Source: Camellia lanceoleosa
Taxonomy: Eukaryota; Streptophyta; Magnoliopsida; Ericales; Theaceae
Length of the DNA: 64,000 nt
Direction of reading: 5' to 3'
Assembly (NCBI GenBank): GCA_025200525.1
Contig: CM045762.1
Location: 86,122,717 to 86,186,716, forward strand
Part shown: positions 13,150 to 23,289 of the stretch, piece by piece
Layout of the letters: each line of letters begins with the position of its first letter
Position numbering within the stretch: the first letter of the stretch is position 1
The notes under the pieces: model-generated
The model's input: only the letters and a program-made list of their open reading frames with translations
Databases searched by the model: none
Told to the model about the DNA's origin: nothing
Translations under genes and position numbers: made by a program

Positions 13150-13610
13150 GTTAGTATTTTTTTTAGCCGTCTATTCATGTGAATATTCATTGTGAGCGAG
13201 ATTATGCGGACAAAAGAGTGATTGGTAAATTGTAAGTAATGTGAAGATTGACATTAGTATGCACTGATGTGAAGGTTTACATCTTTGTATGCTAATGATA
13301 GTCATGTGAACATTCACATTATTACACACTGATGTGAATATTCACATTAGTGTATACTAATGTTAGTTGATCCATTAATGAACAGTACTGTGAACGTTGA
13401 CATTGTCAGTGACTCAACAATCAGCAATGAATTATTAATGGTCGTTAATGTGAATGTTCACATTGTTGATGTTTACGAACTTCAATCCAAAAATCTCAAT
13501 AGTAAATAGGGCAATGTAGATATAAACATTCACATGACTTGTTTCGTTTATTCTATTTTCTATGCGCTTTGGAATATTGTGAACAGTTGTGTATTGGTGT
13601 TGTGTTGTAG
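13150..13610 (+). repeat. Transposase intron 1 with palindromes
   Basis: GT donor at 13150 and AG acceptor at 13609-13610. The intron holds the duplicated 263-bp block plus further TGTGAATGTT-type copies. Joining the flanks restores the conserved N-G-L-F-P-V-A-F stretch. Confidence 0.75.
13208..13470 (+). repeat. 263-bp block, copy 2 (inside transposase intron 1)
   Basis: Gap-free near-identical copy of 11499-11761, lying wholly within the predicted intron 13150-13610. Confidence 0.9.
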
Positions 13611-14004
13611 GTTTGTTTCCTGTTGCCTTTGCGATTGATGATTCAGAGACAACGGCGAATTGGTCGTGGTTCTTGCATGAACTTGGGAAGGTTGTTGATG
13701 GTAAACGCCATATTACTTTCATTTCGGATCGTAATCTTGGTGCATTAGAAGCTATGCCAAAGGTGTTCCCATCGGCTCATCACGGTTATTGCTTACAACA
13801 CTTGAAGAGCAATTTAAGAGACCGGATGAAAGGAATTGATAATGGATTCGGGATCACCTAGTAAGTAGTTTGGGTGACTGTCGTCTGAGCCAAGCGTGGT
13901 AGGGTTCCATGAAAAGCTTGCAAAATTAAAAGAGGAGGGTAAACAACGAGTTCATAATTTTTCAAGGACTTGCTTTTTGAGCATTGGGCAAATTCATACT
14001 TCAG

Positions 14005-14465
14005 GTAATAATAGTTTCCTAACATCTTTGTGAATTTTAGAATGGTAGCGATGTGAATTTTCAATTTAGAATGGTAACAATCTTCGAATTGTGTTTCATG
14101 TTCAATGTAAATGATGTGAATGTTCACATCTGCTAACGATGAATGATGTGAATGTTCACATATGTTAAATTGTCAAATAGACGTGCAATGTATTACAGGT
14201 TTGAATGTTGACACGTGTCATATTTTGTTGTTGTGAACATTCACATATTGTCCATCGTTTAAGTTGACAACATAATAAGCATATGACGTGAACATTCACA
14301 TTATTATAAGCTGGTAGCAGATGTAAACAGTCACATTATTATACCCTGATGTGAATGTTCACATCACTGTATTCTAATGTCAGTACTATGAATGTTCACA
14401 TCTGTTAACGTTAATGGTCAGACCTCTTAAATTCCGTATTGTACAATGTTTGTGATATTGTGCAG
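14005..14465 (+). repeat. Transposase intron 2 with palindromes
   Basis: Donor GTAATA at 14005 and acceptor CAG at 14463-14465. At least six TGTGAAYRTTCACA-type sites lie within 460 bp (for example 14117, 14145, 14232, 14286 and 14349). Joining the flanks gives the conserved S-Y-F-R-G-M-R-Y-G junction. Confidence 0.75.
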
Positions 14466-15108
14466 GGGCATGCGTTATGGGGAGATGACATCCAATGCGG
14501 CGGAGTCATTCAATAACTGGATTAAAGAAGCACGTAATCTTCCTATCACTCAAATGGTGGACACAATTCGTACTCAGTTGATGCGGCAAATGTCTGCAAG
14601 GCGTGACCAAGCAAACAGATGGAACGAGATTATTTGTCCGACATTTGAAACAAGGCTTATGGATTCGTTCAATGACAGCAGGGCTTGGCAAGTTAGCAAA
14701 GCCAATGAGGATGTGTTTGAAGTTCATTCGATACCATCTGTTACAGTTGATGTTTCGAGGCGTACATGTTCTTGCTTCAAATGGCAAATCAACGGATTCC
14801 TATGTGACCATGCTGTTATTGCCATTCAGAAGAGCCGCTATAATCTCAATGATTGTGTGGAACATTACTTTCATGTGGAGACGTATCGTGCAGCCTATTC
14901 GGGAGCCATATTCCCTATACCATCGGTGGAGAAGCCGCCTTTTGATCCCACGGACTTCACTATATACCCGCCAACTGTGAAAAGACCACCCGGAAGGCCG
15001 AAGAAAAATAGGATCCCATCAAGGGGTGAGAAACTGAAGCAAATAAGGTGCGGGAGATGTGATAAGTTGGGGAGTCATAATCGGAAGTCATGCACAGCGC
15101 CAATATAG

Positions 15109-16315
15109 GATGTACCTTTTTTCCATTTCAACATTGTATTTTACATTGGATTCTTATATTCATTTTTGAAATAAGATTGTGTTGTGTTGGCAAACATTGG
15201 GTTGCAATAAGATTACGTTGCGTTGGCAAACATTATAATGCATTAGTATTTGATTTGTGTTTTTTTTTCACTTTTTTAAGGTACCAATTTGACATTTTTG
15301 TTGGTTGTGTTTTGGATGAATGCATGATGTCAACATTAACAATGGTGTAATATAATCACATTATGTGAATGTTCACATCATTGATCTGTCAAACATTTCT
15401 GTGATGGGAATGTTCACATTGTTGTTACTGTTGACAGTATAGAAGTAGATGACATTAGTGTTTACACCAATGTAAACATTCACATCATCAACTCATAAGA
15501 TCTAAATATTCATGACATCGTTGTTGCCATTCACATAATCAGAAGTTATGATGTGAATATTCACATTTACGTAAACGAATCATATTATGTCAAAAGTTGC
15601 ACATGGGTTGAACTTCTTTACCTTCTTGTTGTCAATGTTGACATGAATATAAAATTTGTTAGCATAAGTTAGTATGAACATTCACATCAGTGTTGCAACT
15701 GTGAACATTCACATCTTTCAAACAATAGTGCATATGAATATCATAAGTGAATGTTCACATTTGGCAGACATTAGTGCAAGAATTATGCTCATCACAACAC
15801 AGCATTACGAATGTGATAAGTGAATATGTACATTCAGAGCAGTGTTGCAACTGTGAACATTCACATCTGTAAACATTACTGCATATGAATGTCATACTTG
15901 AATGTTGACATATGGCAGACATGAATGACATTTACAACTGTTATGAGCAAGAACAGATGTGAATGTTCACACATGTGTAAGTGATCCTTAATGATGTCAT
16001 GTAGACCAAGTGTACACTCCTGCACAAAGTATGTGTATTATAGAACACTCAGGTTCAAACATTCGCATGAACTACACTCATAACAACACAGCATTATGGA
16101 TATCGTAAGTGAATGTGAATATTCACATCATTCACATCTGTAAAGCAAAACAACACCAAAAGTAGTTCAAAATTCCCAGCTGGCTTTTTCCCATTAATAG
16201 ATGTTGTATCAATGTTTTACAATCAGTTGTTGTGTCAAAATGTTAACGCATTCCATATTAACATTCATATCGAGTCTTGCTTAGTTTGTAGGTGGACACC
16301 CCCCACCTATAGGTT
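15109..16315. repeat. Spacer between the convergent MULE genes, rich in palindromes
   Basis: About 1.2 kb between the two gene 3' ends, with no ORF of interest. Palindrome variants recur (for example 15362, 15551, 15700, 15853, 15957 and 16108). Both transcripts would terminate here. Confidence 0.7.
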
Positions 16316-16739
16316 TTAATGAAGCTCTGATTTCTTATGATTCAAAAAACTATGCACTAACAAATCTCGTAGTCCACACCATTCTGAACTAGTGAGGCTG
16401 CCCACAACTTCTTCATGGAATATGTGCGCCCGCATGATGTAACATACCGCAGGTCCACAGTCCACTCTGTAAAAAAGAAATGGTTTTGATTAGCAGTTGA
16501 CATGAATATTTGCATAATTGTTATGGAGGGTTTGTAAAAAATGTATTGAGGATTACGAGTCGGCGCGTTGCTGAGGACAGACTTCCACACTGTTGATTGG
16601 TTGTGCTGGATTTTGGCCTTGTAGCTTAGTGTGTAGGGGTGATGACTCGCCAATAACGCTCACAACATGCTCAATGTACTTCCTCTGTGTATGGTATTTC
16701 AAATTAGGTACCAACAAACATTAGTGTGTGTATAGTCAC

Positions 16740-16915
16740 GTAGATGTGAACATTCACAGTAGTATGTAATGAGTGAATGTAAACATTCACATCACTGGTT
16801 CAGATGTGAACATTCACATCTGTGAAACATAGGTGAATTGGCAGTGTTGTGAACATTCACATATGTGGAACTGTTTTGAACATTCACAGCAGTATATTTG
16901 TGTTCAAAAATAGCC
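16740..16915. repeat. Palindrome block inside a protease-gene intron
   Basis: Lies in the intron between the His exon (17140-16922) and the exon at 16684-16557. It is a copy of the repeat unit that forms the larger array at 18810-19210 (TGTGAACATTCACAGTAGTA, then TTCACATCACTGGTTCAGAT). Confidence 0.75.
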
Positions 16916-18789
16916 ACTTACAACTTCCTGTGCTTGGTCGATATGCGGGTCATGTATTCCTATTCTTGGGCGCAATGAGTTGTAATGCCTCCACAAATTG
17001 TCTTTTGCATCATACACAAGTATCGTCCAGTGGTACTCATGATGCAATGGGAATAGTAGGTATCTCTCTCCTTTGTAGTTCTTGACATGTGCATCAATGT
17101 GTTTACTCCTTTTGCGAGGATGGTACTCTCGTATCACTTTCTGTACACATTGGACAAATAATTAATGGTCTGTGAAGTTTCACATGCGCAGTACAAATAG
17201 GTAATGGACTGTGAAGTTCCACATTCACATTACAAATAATGGAATGATAGATTACCAAACACAAGCTTGTGAATATGAATGCCGCTTCATCCGAAGTTGG
17301 ATTGACCACCTCTTGTTGTTCATGCAACAGTTCAGCATATGCATCTATGAGCTGCACAAACATGGGGTCATATTATATAGATTTGTGGCTGTGAGTGTGT
17401 CTGTTTCTGTGTGCATATGCATGAAGAGCTAATTATGTTTGTTATGGCATACATTGCTATGTATTGATTCCTCCTTGATAATGTTGACAATGTCATCAAA
17501 ATACACATGTGTAGCCTTTGAATCTCCTTTCCACACCAGCAGCCTGTGCATTATAAACAAACCAATGTGAATATTTACATTGCACAGATCTGATCAAACC
17601 AGAAAATTGAACACAGTGATGATTATAGACAATTACGGAATGTGAATGTTAACATTAGATGTTTGCAGAGTCACTTACTCATCGCCTCCACTTTTTTGTA
17701 AAGCTTGGACCTTTTGTTTGTCTTGTTTGGACATCTTGCTCCACACTTTGAACTTGTTGGTCAAGGATAATTTTTTTAGCTGCTTCACTGGTGGGTGTTT
17801 CTCCACATCTTCAACCATTTCGACTGGATGGGGTTGCTTTTGGCCCGGTAAGTCTGGGTATTGGAATTCAGGCAAGCGATGCTCTTTGCGATCTTTTTCC
17901 TTTATACGCTTGACCCTAGAAGGTGGGCTGATATTGTGTTCCATTGGGCTAGGGGGTTGCTTTTCTGCCACAGCCTGTGTGACAATGTGGACTGACTGGT
18001 CATCGTAAAGATCTTGAAGAAGTGTTTTATCGCATTCCAAGTCAATGACCAGCTGCGTTAAGCGTTTGATTTCTTCATCCTTCTGCTGCATGCACTTCTG
18101 TATTTCGGTATTTATGTTGGGTGGGCTGGACTGGTTGAACAATTTATGTTCAAGATCAGCTATGGCTCTTGCCCTTAACTCCCACGAAATTTGAAGTTGT
18201 TTGTACTTGGCTTCCCATTGCCTTATGACGCCCCAGGCCTTCCGATTTTCTTTGATTAGCATGTCAATCAAATCAGGTTGGTTTGTGTTTGGTATTACAA
18301 TAGCTGTGTCATAATGTTGGCTGCTAAATGGAATGTGAATGTCCTCATTACTGTCCTGTTGCTCAACCCCATCCCCAGAAAAGTCAGAGTTGGTGTCATT
18401 GTGTTGTTCATCCTTGATGTCAAAGGGGTTGGGAGATGTTGTGCCTGGTTCCGAAATTTCAGGCTCGACCTTCAATGTTTTATGCTTGAACTTTTGTATT
18501 TCTGTTGGGATTGCAAAGAGTTCGCCGGCATTAACCTGACAATGGAAAAAACAGGTTATGTAACGTATATATTTGGGTGGTGTTATAATGTGAATGTTTT
18601 GTTCAGCAGTTGAAGGCCCTACCTCATTAAAACCCAAATCTGCTAAAGAGGTGGTTCTCATCTTCTTCTGTAAAGCAGTCAGATCCCACTTCACACACCG
18701 TGGAAAAGCATTGGGTTTGTGAGGTTGTAGGATGGTTGTGTGCTCACACAACCAATACTTCAGTATTACAACAAACACAGTGTTATTTA

Positions 18790-19330
18790 GGAATTGAATA
18801 GTAATGTCATGAGTAGATGTGAGTAGATGTGAACATTCACAGTAGTATGTAATGATTGAATGTGAACATTCACATCACTGGTTCACATGTCAACATTCAC
18901 ATCTGTGAAACGTAGGTGAAGTGGCAGTGATGTGAACATTCACAGTAGTATGTAATGATTGAATGTGGACATTCACATCACTGGTTCAGATGTCAACATT
19001 CACATCTGTGAAACGTAGGTGAAGTGGCTGTGTTGTGAACATTCACAGTAGTATGTTATGAGTGCATGTAAACATTCACATCACTGGTTCAGATGTGAAC
19101 ATTCACATCTGTGAAACATAGGTGAAGTGGCAGTGTTATGAACATTCACATCTGTGGAACTATTTTGAACATTCACAGCAGTATAGTATGAGTGGATGTG
19201 AACATTCACATCAGTGATTCAGATGTGGACATTCACATCTCACAAAGGTAATTGCTGTGGACATTCACATCAATGGTACATATATGAACGTTCTGATTGG
19301 CTTAGATGCACAACATCGGAAGGACATGTG
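18790..19330. repeat. Tandem array of a roughly 125-bp palindrome-bearing unit
   Basis: About three tandem units, each with several TGTGAACATTCACA-type sites and the linkers CAGTAGTATGT and CTGTGAAACRTAGGTGAAGTGG. It lies in the intron between the two DUF1985-like exons of the minus-strand gene. Confidence 0.8.
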
Positions 19331-20149
19331 AATGTTATTATTTGAGAACATAGGTACTTACCATCAATAACATGACACAAATTTACTTTTTGGCTGGATT
19401 TTTGTCGTTTTGGGAAATAGACGATGTCAACGTTGTTCTAATTTGCTTAGCCCAATCATATTCTCGCATGGTTTCCAATGGAACCATATGTGTAGTAGCC
19501 CCATCCTATCGTCTCTCCACTTGTTGTGAAAAAAGCTTTTGGCAAGCATACATGCACACTAGTCGCAACTTCTTCGTTGTCACTTTCTTTTTGCCTTTCA
19601 ACGCCTCGGTCAAAAGTGTGCGTATCCATTTTGATGTCAACCGTGACATTTTTGCATATTTTGTTTACAATGCAGTCCTTGGTTTACGACCGTCACGATA
19701 TGTCCATCGGCTTTGCCCACATCCACAATCGAAAATCGCCTTGATGTCATTTGTTGTGTATGCTCATCTTCTTCTCCCCAATGTAGAATGCATCCTTTGA
19801 AGCTCTGTACATTTGTAGTACATGCACAACGACGTCATCATACTTCATGCATTTGTCCAGGTCAATCTGATTGTTTCTTAATGCATCAAGCAAATTCCAA
19901 AAAGGTGTTTGTTGAAGGCACCGCAGCTGTGCTTGTGTGAACTTGGTGGTTTTCATGAATTTGACCAGTCCGGTCATATTAGATCTGTAGTTCACATTTC
20001 TCATGTCCACATTGGTGCTAGGATTTGTTTTCGGGGTTTCTTCCTTCACATGGTACTCGTCTCTCTTCCTCTTTCCTGTTTTCTTGTGTGCAACATCTGC
20101 AAAATGGAGCAGTTTTAAAAAATTAAGTCCATGCTCATGTGATTAGCGT

Positions 20150-21230
20150 AGTGGAACAGATGTGAACATTCACTGCTTTTCCACTGATGTGCATGTTCAC
20201 AGTTGTGTGCGTGGGTGTGAATGCCCGGAGTTTGTGTCTGGTTGTGAACATTCTCATCATGTTGATTGTGTCAGCACAAACACAATGTGCATTTTGTGTG
20301 ACTGTGTGGAAAACAATGTATTTTTATACAACCATGAACACCATTGAAGAACATGTGCATGTTAACACGAACATATAAAATGACGGATCAACTTATTGGA
20401 TCACCATTAACAATCAAGAATATGAACAAGGCAAACATTCACAATATGGGGAAAAAATCTAAATATCCCTAGTCATTGGCCTCATATTTTGCAATGCATG
20501 TGAATGTTCACAGCGTATAATATCTGATTGTCCTAAAAACTACTAAAATGTTCAGTCAATGTGAATGTTCACAGCCTAGACCAAAGTCACCAACAATATC
20601 TGGTTGTACTAAAATGGAGAGGCAATGTGATTGTTCACAGTCTAGACAACAGCCAATAACAAAAGGACCAATAATGTGATTGTTGAGGCAATGTGAATGT
20701 TCACAGCCAATAACAAAAGAACCAATCATGTTTCATTCTCGTAAAATTTGCAGGCAATGTGATTGTTCACAGTCTTGAACAACAGCCAATAACAAAAGGA
20801 CCAATAATGTGAATGTTGAGGCAATGTGAATGTTCACAGCCAATAACAAAAGGAACAATCATGTTTCATTCTCCTAAAATTTGCAGGCAATGTGAATGTT
20901 CACATCTTTCATCAACAATAACAACAACAGAATTGGCCAAATATTTTGCAATCCACAACAATGTTCACATCACAAAACAACAATACCATAACTACCTGAT
21001 TACCCAAGCGTTTTAAACTCAATGTGAATGTTCACATTTCAATCAACTACAACAAAACAGAATTGGCAAAAACATTTTGAAACCGTGTGAATGTTCACAC
21101 CATTGAACAACAACCATATAAAATCTGCAATAATTTGATTATCAAACCATTTTCAATGAATGTGAATGTTCACATATTGCAATAACAACCACTACAACAA
21201 AAAGATTTTGGAATGTTCGCAGTTGTGAAC
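20150..21230. repeat. Palindrome array in the 5' intron of the protease gene
   Basis: Many TGTGAATGTTCACA copies, often after CAGGCAA or GAGGCAA and before GCCAATAACAAAA, forming a loose tandem array at 20480-20910. It lies between the tentative 13-nt first exon (21454-21442) and exon 2. Confidence 0.75.
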
Positions 21231-21759
21231 ACAATGTAATGCAACTGTAATGTTTTTTACTGCAAAGATCAAAAAAATTAAGGATTATCATGGAGGGGTT
21301 CAGAATAAATGTTAGGGTATGAACAATATGGACTCCTATATATTGTACGCATATGAAAAGGGGATATTTGTCAAAGTTCAGAATAATGGTTGTTGATAAA
21401 CAGGATTAGGGTTTAAATACACGAATGAGTCGAATGCTTACGTTTTGTGCCCATTTCATTTAAAAACGATGTTGAGACGAAGGGACAATGCGACGCCGGA
21501 ACGTATATACTATTCCGGGCGTATGAAGGACGCAGAAGATGTTCACACGATGTGACAGTGGAACGAAGACAGGCTTCTCGGCGTAGGGACGAAGGAGAAG
21601 ATAAATGAGATGATGCGCCGGTGCTACGATGGAAGGAATTCGGTTTTGTGGGAGTTGAGGCGATGTGGAATATGGGTTTCGATACAGGTACTGTGCGTGA
21701 TTTCCTGCGCAAGAATAGAGAGGGTAAGAGAGACGGTTATGAGTTTCAAAGAGAGAGAG

Positions 21760-21892
21760 AGAAAGGCGCGTGTTTTGTTGGGGATGTTTTGGTCTTTCTG
21801 TATGAAATGGACCTAATGGAATATTATAAAACACTATGGGCTTTATGGAACAACACTCTTAAATAATGGATTTACTAAAAAAGCTCCCTTTT
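21760..21892 (-). repeat. Right terminal inverted repeat of the MULE
   Basis: Read on the minus strand from 21892 it begins AAAAGGGAGC and carries TAAATCCA and TTCCATAAAGCCC, mirroring the left end (TAAATCCCA, CCAATAAGTCC, CCATAAAGTCC). It lies beyond the proposed start of the minus-strand gene, so it probably contains or adjoins that gene's promoter. Confidence 0.5.
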
Positions 21893-22062
21893 GAAAAATA
21901 TTAGCAATACCAACAAAATTATCAAGAAATTTATCGTTTACGTAAGTGTAGGGTCTACACTACTTATGTGAGATAGTATTTTTATAAATTTTTTGATAAA
22001 AAATCAAAAAAATAGAGATATTACATAAAAGTGAAAGGAAAAAATTTTTACTAACACATAAA

Positions 22063-22926
22063 GGTGTGTTTGAATGGACAGAATCTATCGGATTTGAATC
22101 TTGAGACTGTGAATTCCCTGGACTATTTGGTTGGATTGGATGTGTATCCCATATTTGTTTTCTCCTGGGATTAGATGTCTGGAAAGAACTATTTTTAGTG
22201 AATCTAATTTTTGATTGGACGGACTGGATAGAATAAATGAACAAAACACTATTTTACCCTTTTTCTATTGTTTCCTAAGTAATAGCAATATTAAACATAT
22301 TTTTAATATTTTAATTATTTTCAGCTAGATTAAATAAAAATTTATTTTATTTTATTTTTTACACAATTAAATAAATTTATTTTTTAAAATTAAATAAATA
22401 AAATATCAATAAAAATATATGCTATTTTTTAATTAAAATTTTAAATAAATTTGTTTTAAAAAATAATATTAATTAAATAATGAAATCAAATAAAACATCT
22501 ATTAAAATTTAAATAATGAAATTAAATAAAATATAAACAAAATTTTAAAATAAAATATCAATAAAATATCTATAAAAAATTATTTTAAAAAAATTAAATA
22601 AATAAAACATCAATAAAAAGTTAAATAAAATTATTTTATTTTTAAATTGAGACATTTAAATTTTATTAAATTTTACTAAATATAATACATAATTAAATAA
22701 TAGAGGGTCAAAATAATAATTTCATCACCTAATTCCAACAGTAAATAGTCTCATGAAAATTGTCTCACACCCTTTGAATAATATAATCCCACATATAAAA
22801 AATAAGAAATCCAACCGGACTCCATATCCGGTAAACTAAAAAAAAACAAATGCCAAATAAAAATTTTTCCCAAATTATAATCCTAACAATAAATAATTGC
22901 CTCCTGATCCCCCAATCAAATGCACC
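22063..22926. mobile_element. Possible MITE-like element with short TIRs
   Basis: Left end GGTGTGTTTGAATGG and right end CCAATCAAATGCACC are inverted copies at 12 of 15 positions, enclosing 864 bp of AT-rich DNA without ORFs. No matching target duplication is evident, so this is tentative. Confidence 0.35.
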
Positions 22927-23061
22927 AGAGTACAACCATTTCATGTGCCCCCACTAAAAACGCACTTGCACCCATATTTATACTAGTTGTTTTTTCACTC
23001 CCCCAGCTGGTAATTTCCTAAGAAACATTTGGTGTAGCAAAACCACATACGGCAGCTCAAG

Positions 23062-23233
23062 GTGACGACGAGTATACCAAAGGCGGAGAGCGGCGGATTT
23101 TCGGCGGCCGGTGCGGCTGAGATTCTCGAATGTGTTTTGGTTGACATTATGCGGATTGGTGGTTTTGTTGTTCATTGTTTTGTTGAGTCGGCAGAGCCGG
23201 CCGGAATCGAGATCGGGATTAACGAAGGTAACG
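23062..23233 (+). other. GC-rich open segment, possible first exon or gene fragment
   Basis: A short frame with plant-like codon use stands out from AT-rich surroundings. It runs into GAAG followed by GTAACG, a possible splice donor at about 23228. I recognise no domain and find no convincing second exon, so it may be a gene fragment or chance. Confidence 0.25.
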
Positions 23234-23289
23234 ATCTGTTACTGTCTTTTTTGTGCTTAATTGAACATTCGTACTCTGTTTGGTAGCTG

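Larger units (their letters stand above)
12088..15108 (+). pseudogene. mudrA-like: MuDR/MULE transposase, three exons, degenerate
   Basis: Predicted exons: 12088-13149, 13611-14004 and 14466-15108, with GT-AG introns that join the family motifs. Exon 1 has a MuDR N-terminal region and a DBD_Tnp_Mut-like segment (V-G-Q-R-F-I-G-G-A-Q-E-F). An in-frame TGA at 12658-12660 interrupts it; the same frame continues with N-D-F-F-Y-I-K-S-F. The first catalytic Asp is in L-D-G-T-F-L-K-G, the second in I-S-D-R-N-L-G-A (exon 2), and the candidate Glu in N-A-A-E-S-F-N (exon 3). Exon 3 ends with a SWIM finger (C-S-C...C-D-H) and a CxxC zinc knuckle (C-G-R-C-D-K-L-G-S-H-N). Small indels shift the frame near 13020-13145 and at 13855-13990. 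The role would be cut-and-paste transposition in the nucleus; this copy should not make full-length enzyme. Confidence 0.88.
16316..21454 (-). pseudogene. Ulp1-like (C48) cysteine protease gene of the MULE, DUF1985-like N-terminus broken
   Basis: Nine exons can be joined on the minus strand with GT-AG borders: 21454-21442 (start, tentative), 20096-19362, about 18780-18623, 18535-17679, 17543-17453, 17351-17256, 17140-16922, 16684-16557 and 16466-16316. Exons 2-3 resemble the DUF1985-type domain found with transposon Ulp1 proteases (R-E-Y-D-W-A-K, then P-R-C-V-K-W) but contain several frameshifts or stops at about 19747, 19670, 19530 and 19385. Exon 4 is an open acidic-to-basic, partly coiled-coil linker. 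Exons 5-9 are open and give a C48 fold: catalytic His in E-Y-H-W-T-I-L-V-Y-D, an H-Y-N-S-L-R-P segment where Ulp1 usually has its Asp, and catalytic Cys in V-D-C-G-P-A-V-C-Y. In the family, these remove SUMO-like modifiers; the role in transposition is unknown. Confidence 0.82.
10715..21892. mobile_element. Mutator-like element carrying transposase and Ulp1-like protease genes (Kaonashi-type)
   Basis: The 11.2-kb unit is bounded by imperfect terminal inverted repeats starting AAAAGGGA (left, 10715) and ending TCCCTTTT (right, 21892), with further matches inside. It holds a MuDR-type transposase gene on + (12088-15108) and a convergent Ulp1/C48 protease gene on - (16316-21454). Plant MULEs carrying Ulp1-like genes are known (Kaonashi in Arabidopsis and similar elements in melon). 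No convincing 9-bp target duplication was seen. The transposase and the N-terminal half of the second gene carry stops and frameshifts, so this copy is probably not autonomous. Introns and spacers carry many copies of TGTGAAYRTTCACA. Confidence 0.75.

Noticed and set aside
17646..18613. Plus-strand ORFs over the protease gene
   Set aside because: They are antisense shadows of exon 4 of the minus-strand gene, which has splice sites and neighbours supporting it.
21190..21203. CACTACAACAAAA, a CACTA-type terminus
   Set aside because: It lies inside the MULE, lacks subterminal repeats, and is in the wrong orientation to pair with the end at 7853; probably chance in an ACAACA-rich spacer.
21460..21834. 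Two overlapping minus-strand ORFs of 99-124 codons
   Set aside because: They overlap the right TIR/promoter zone of the MULE, mutually conflict and show no domain.
10700..21901. 9-bp target duplication of the MULE
   Set aside because: Flanks TATCATTTT/G and GAAAAATAT do not match in direct orientation; only a weak AATAT is shared.
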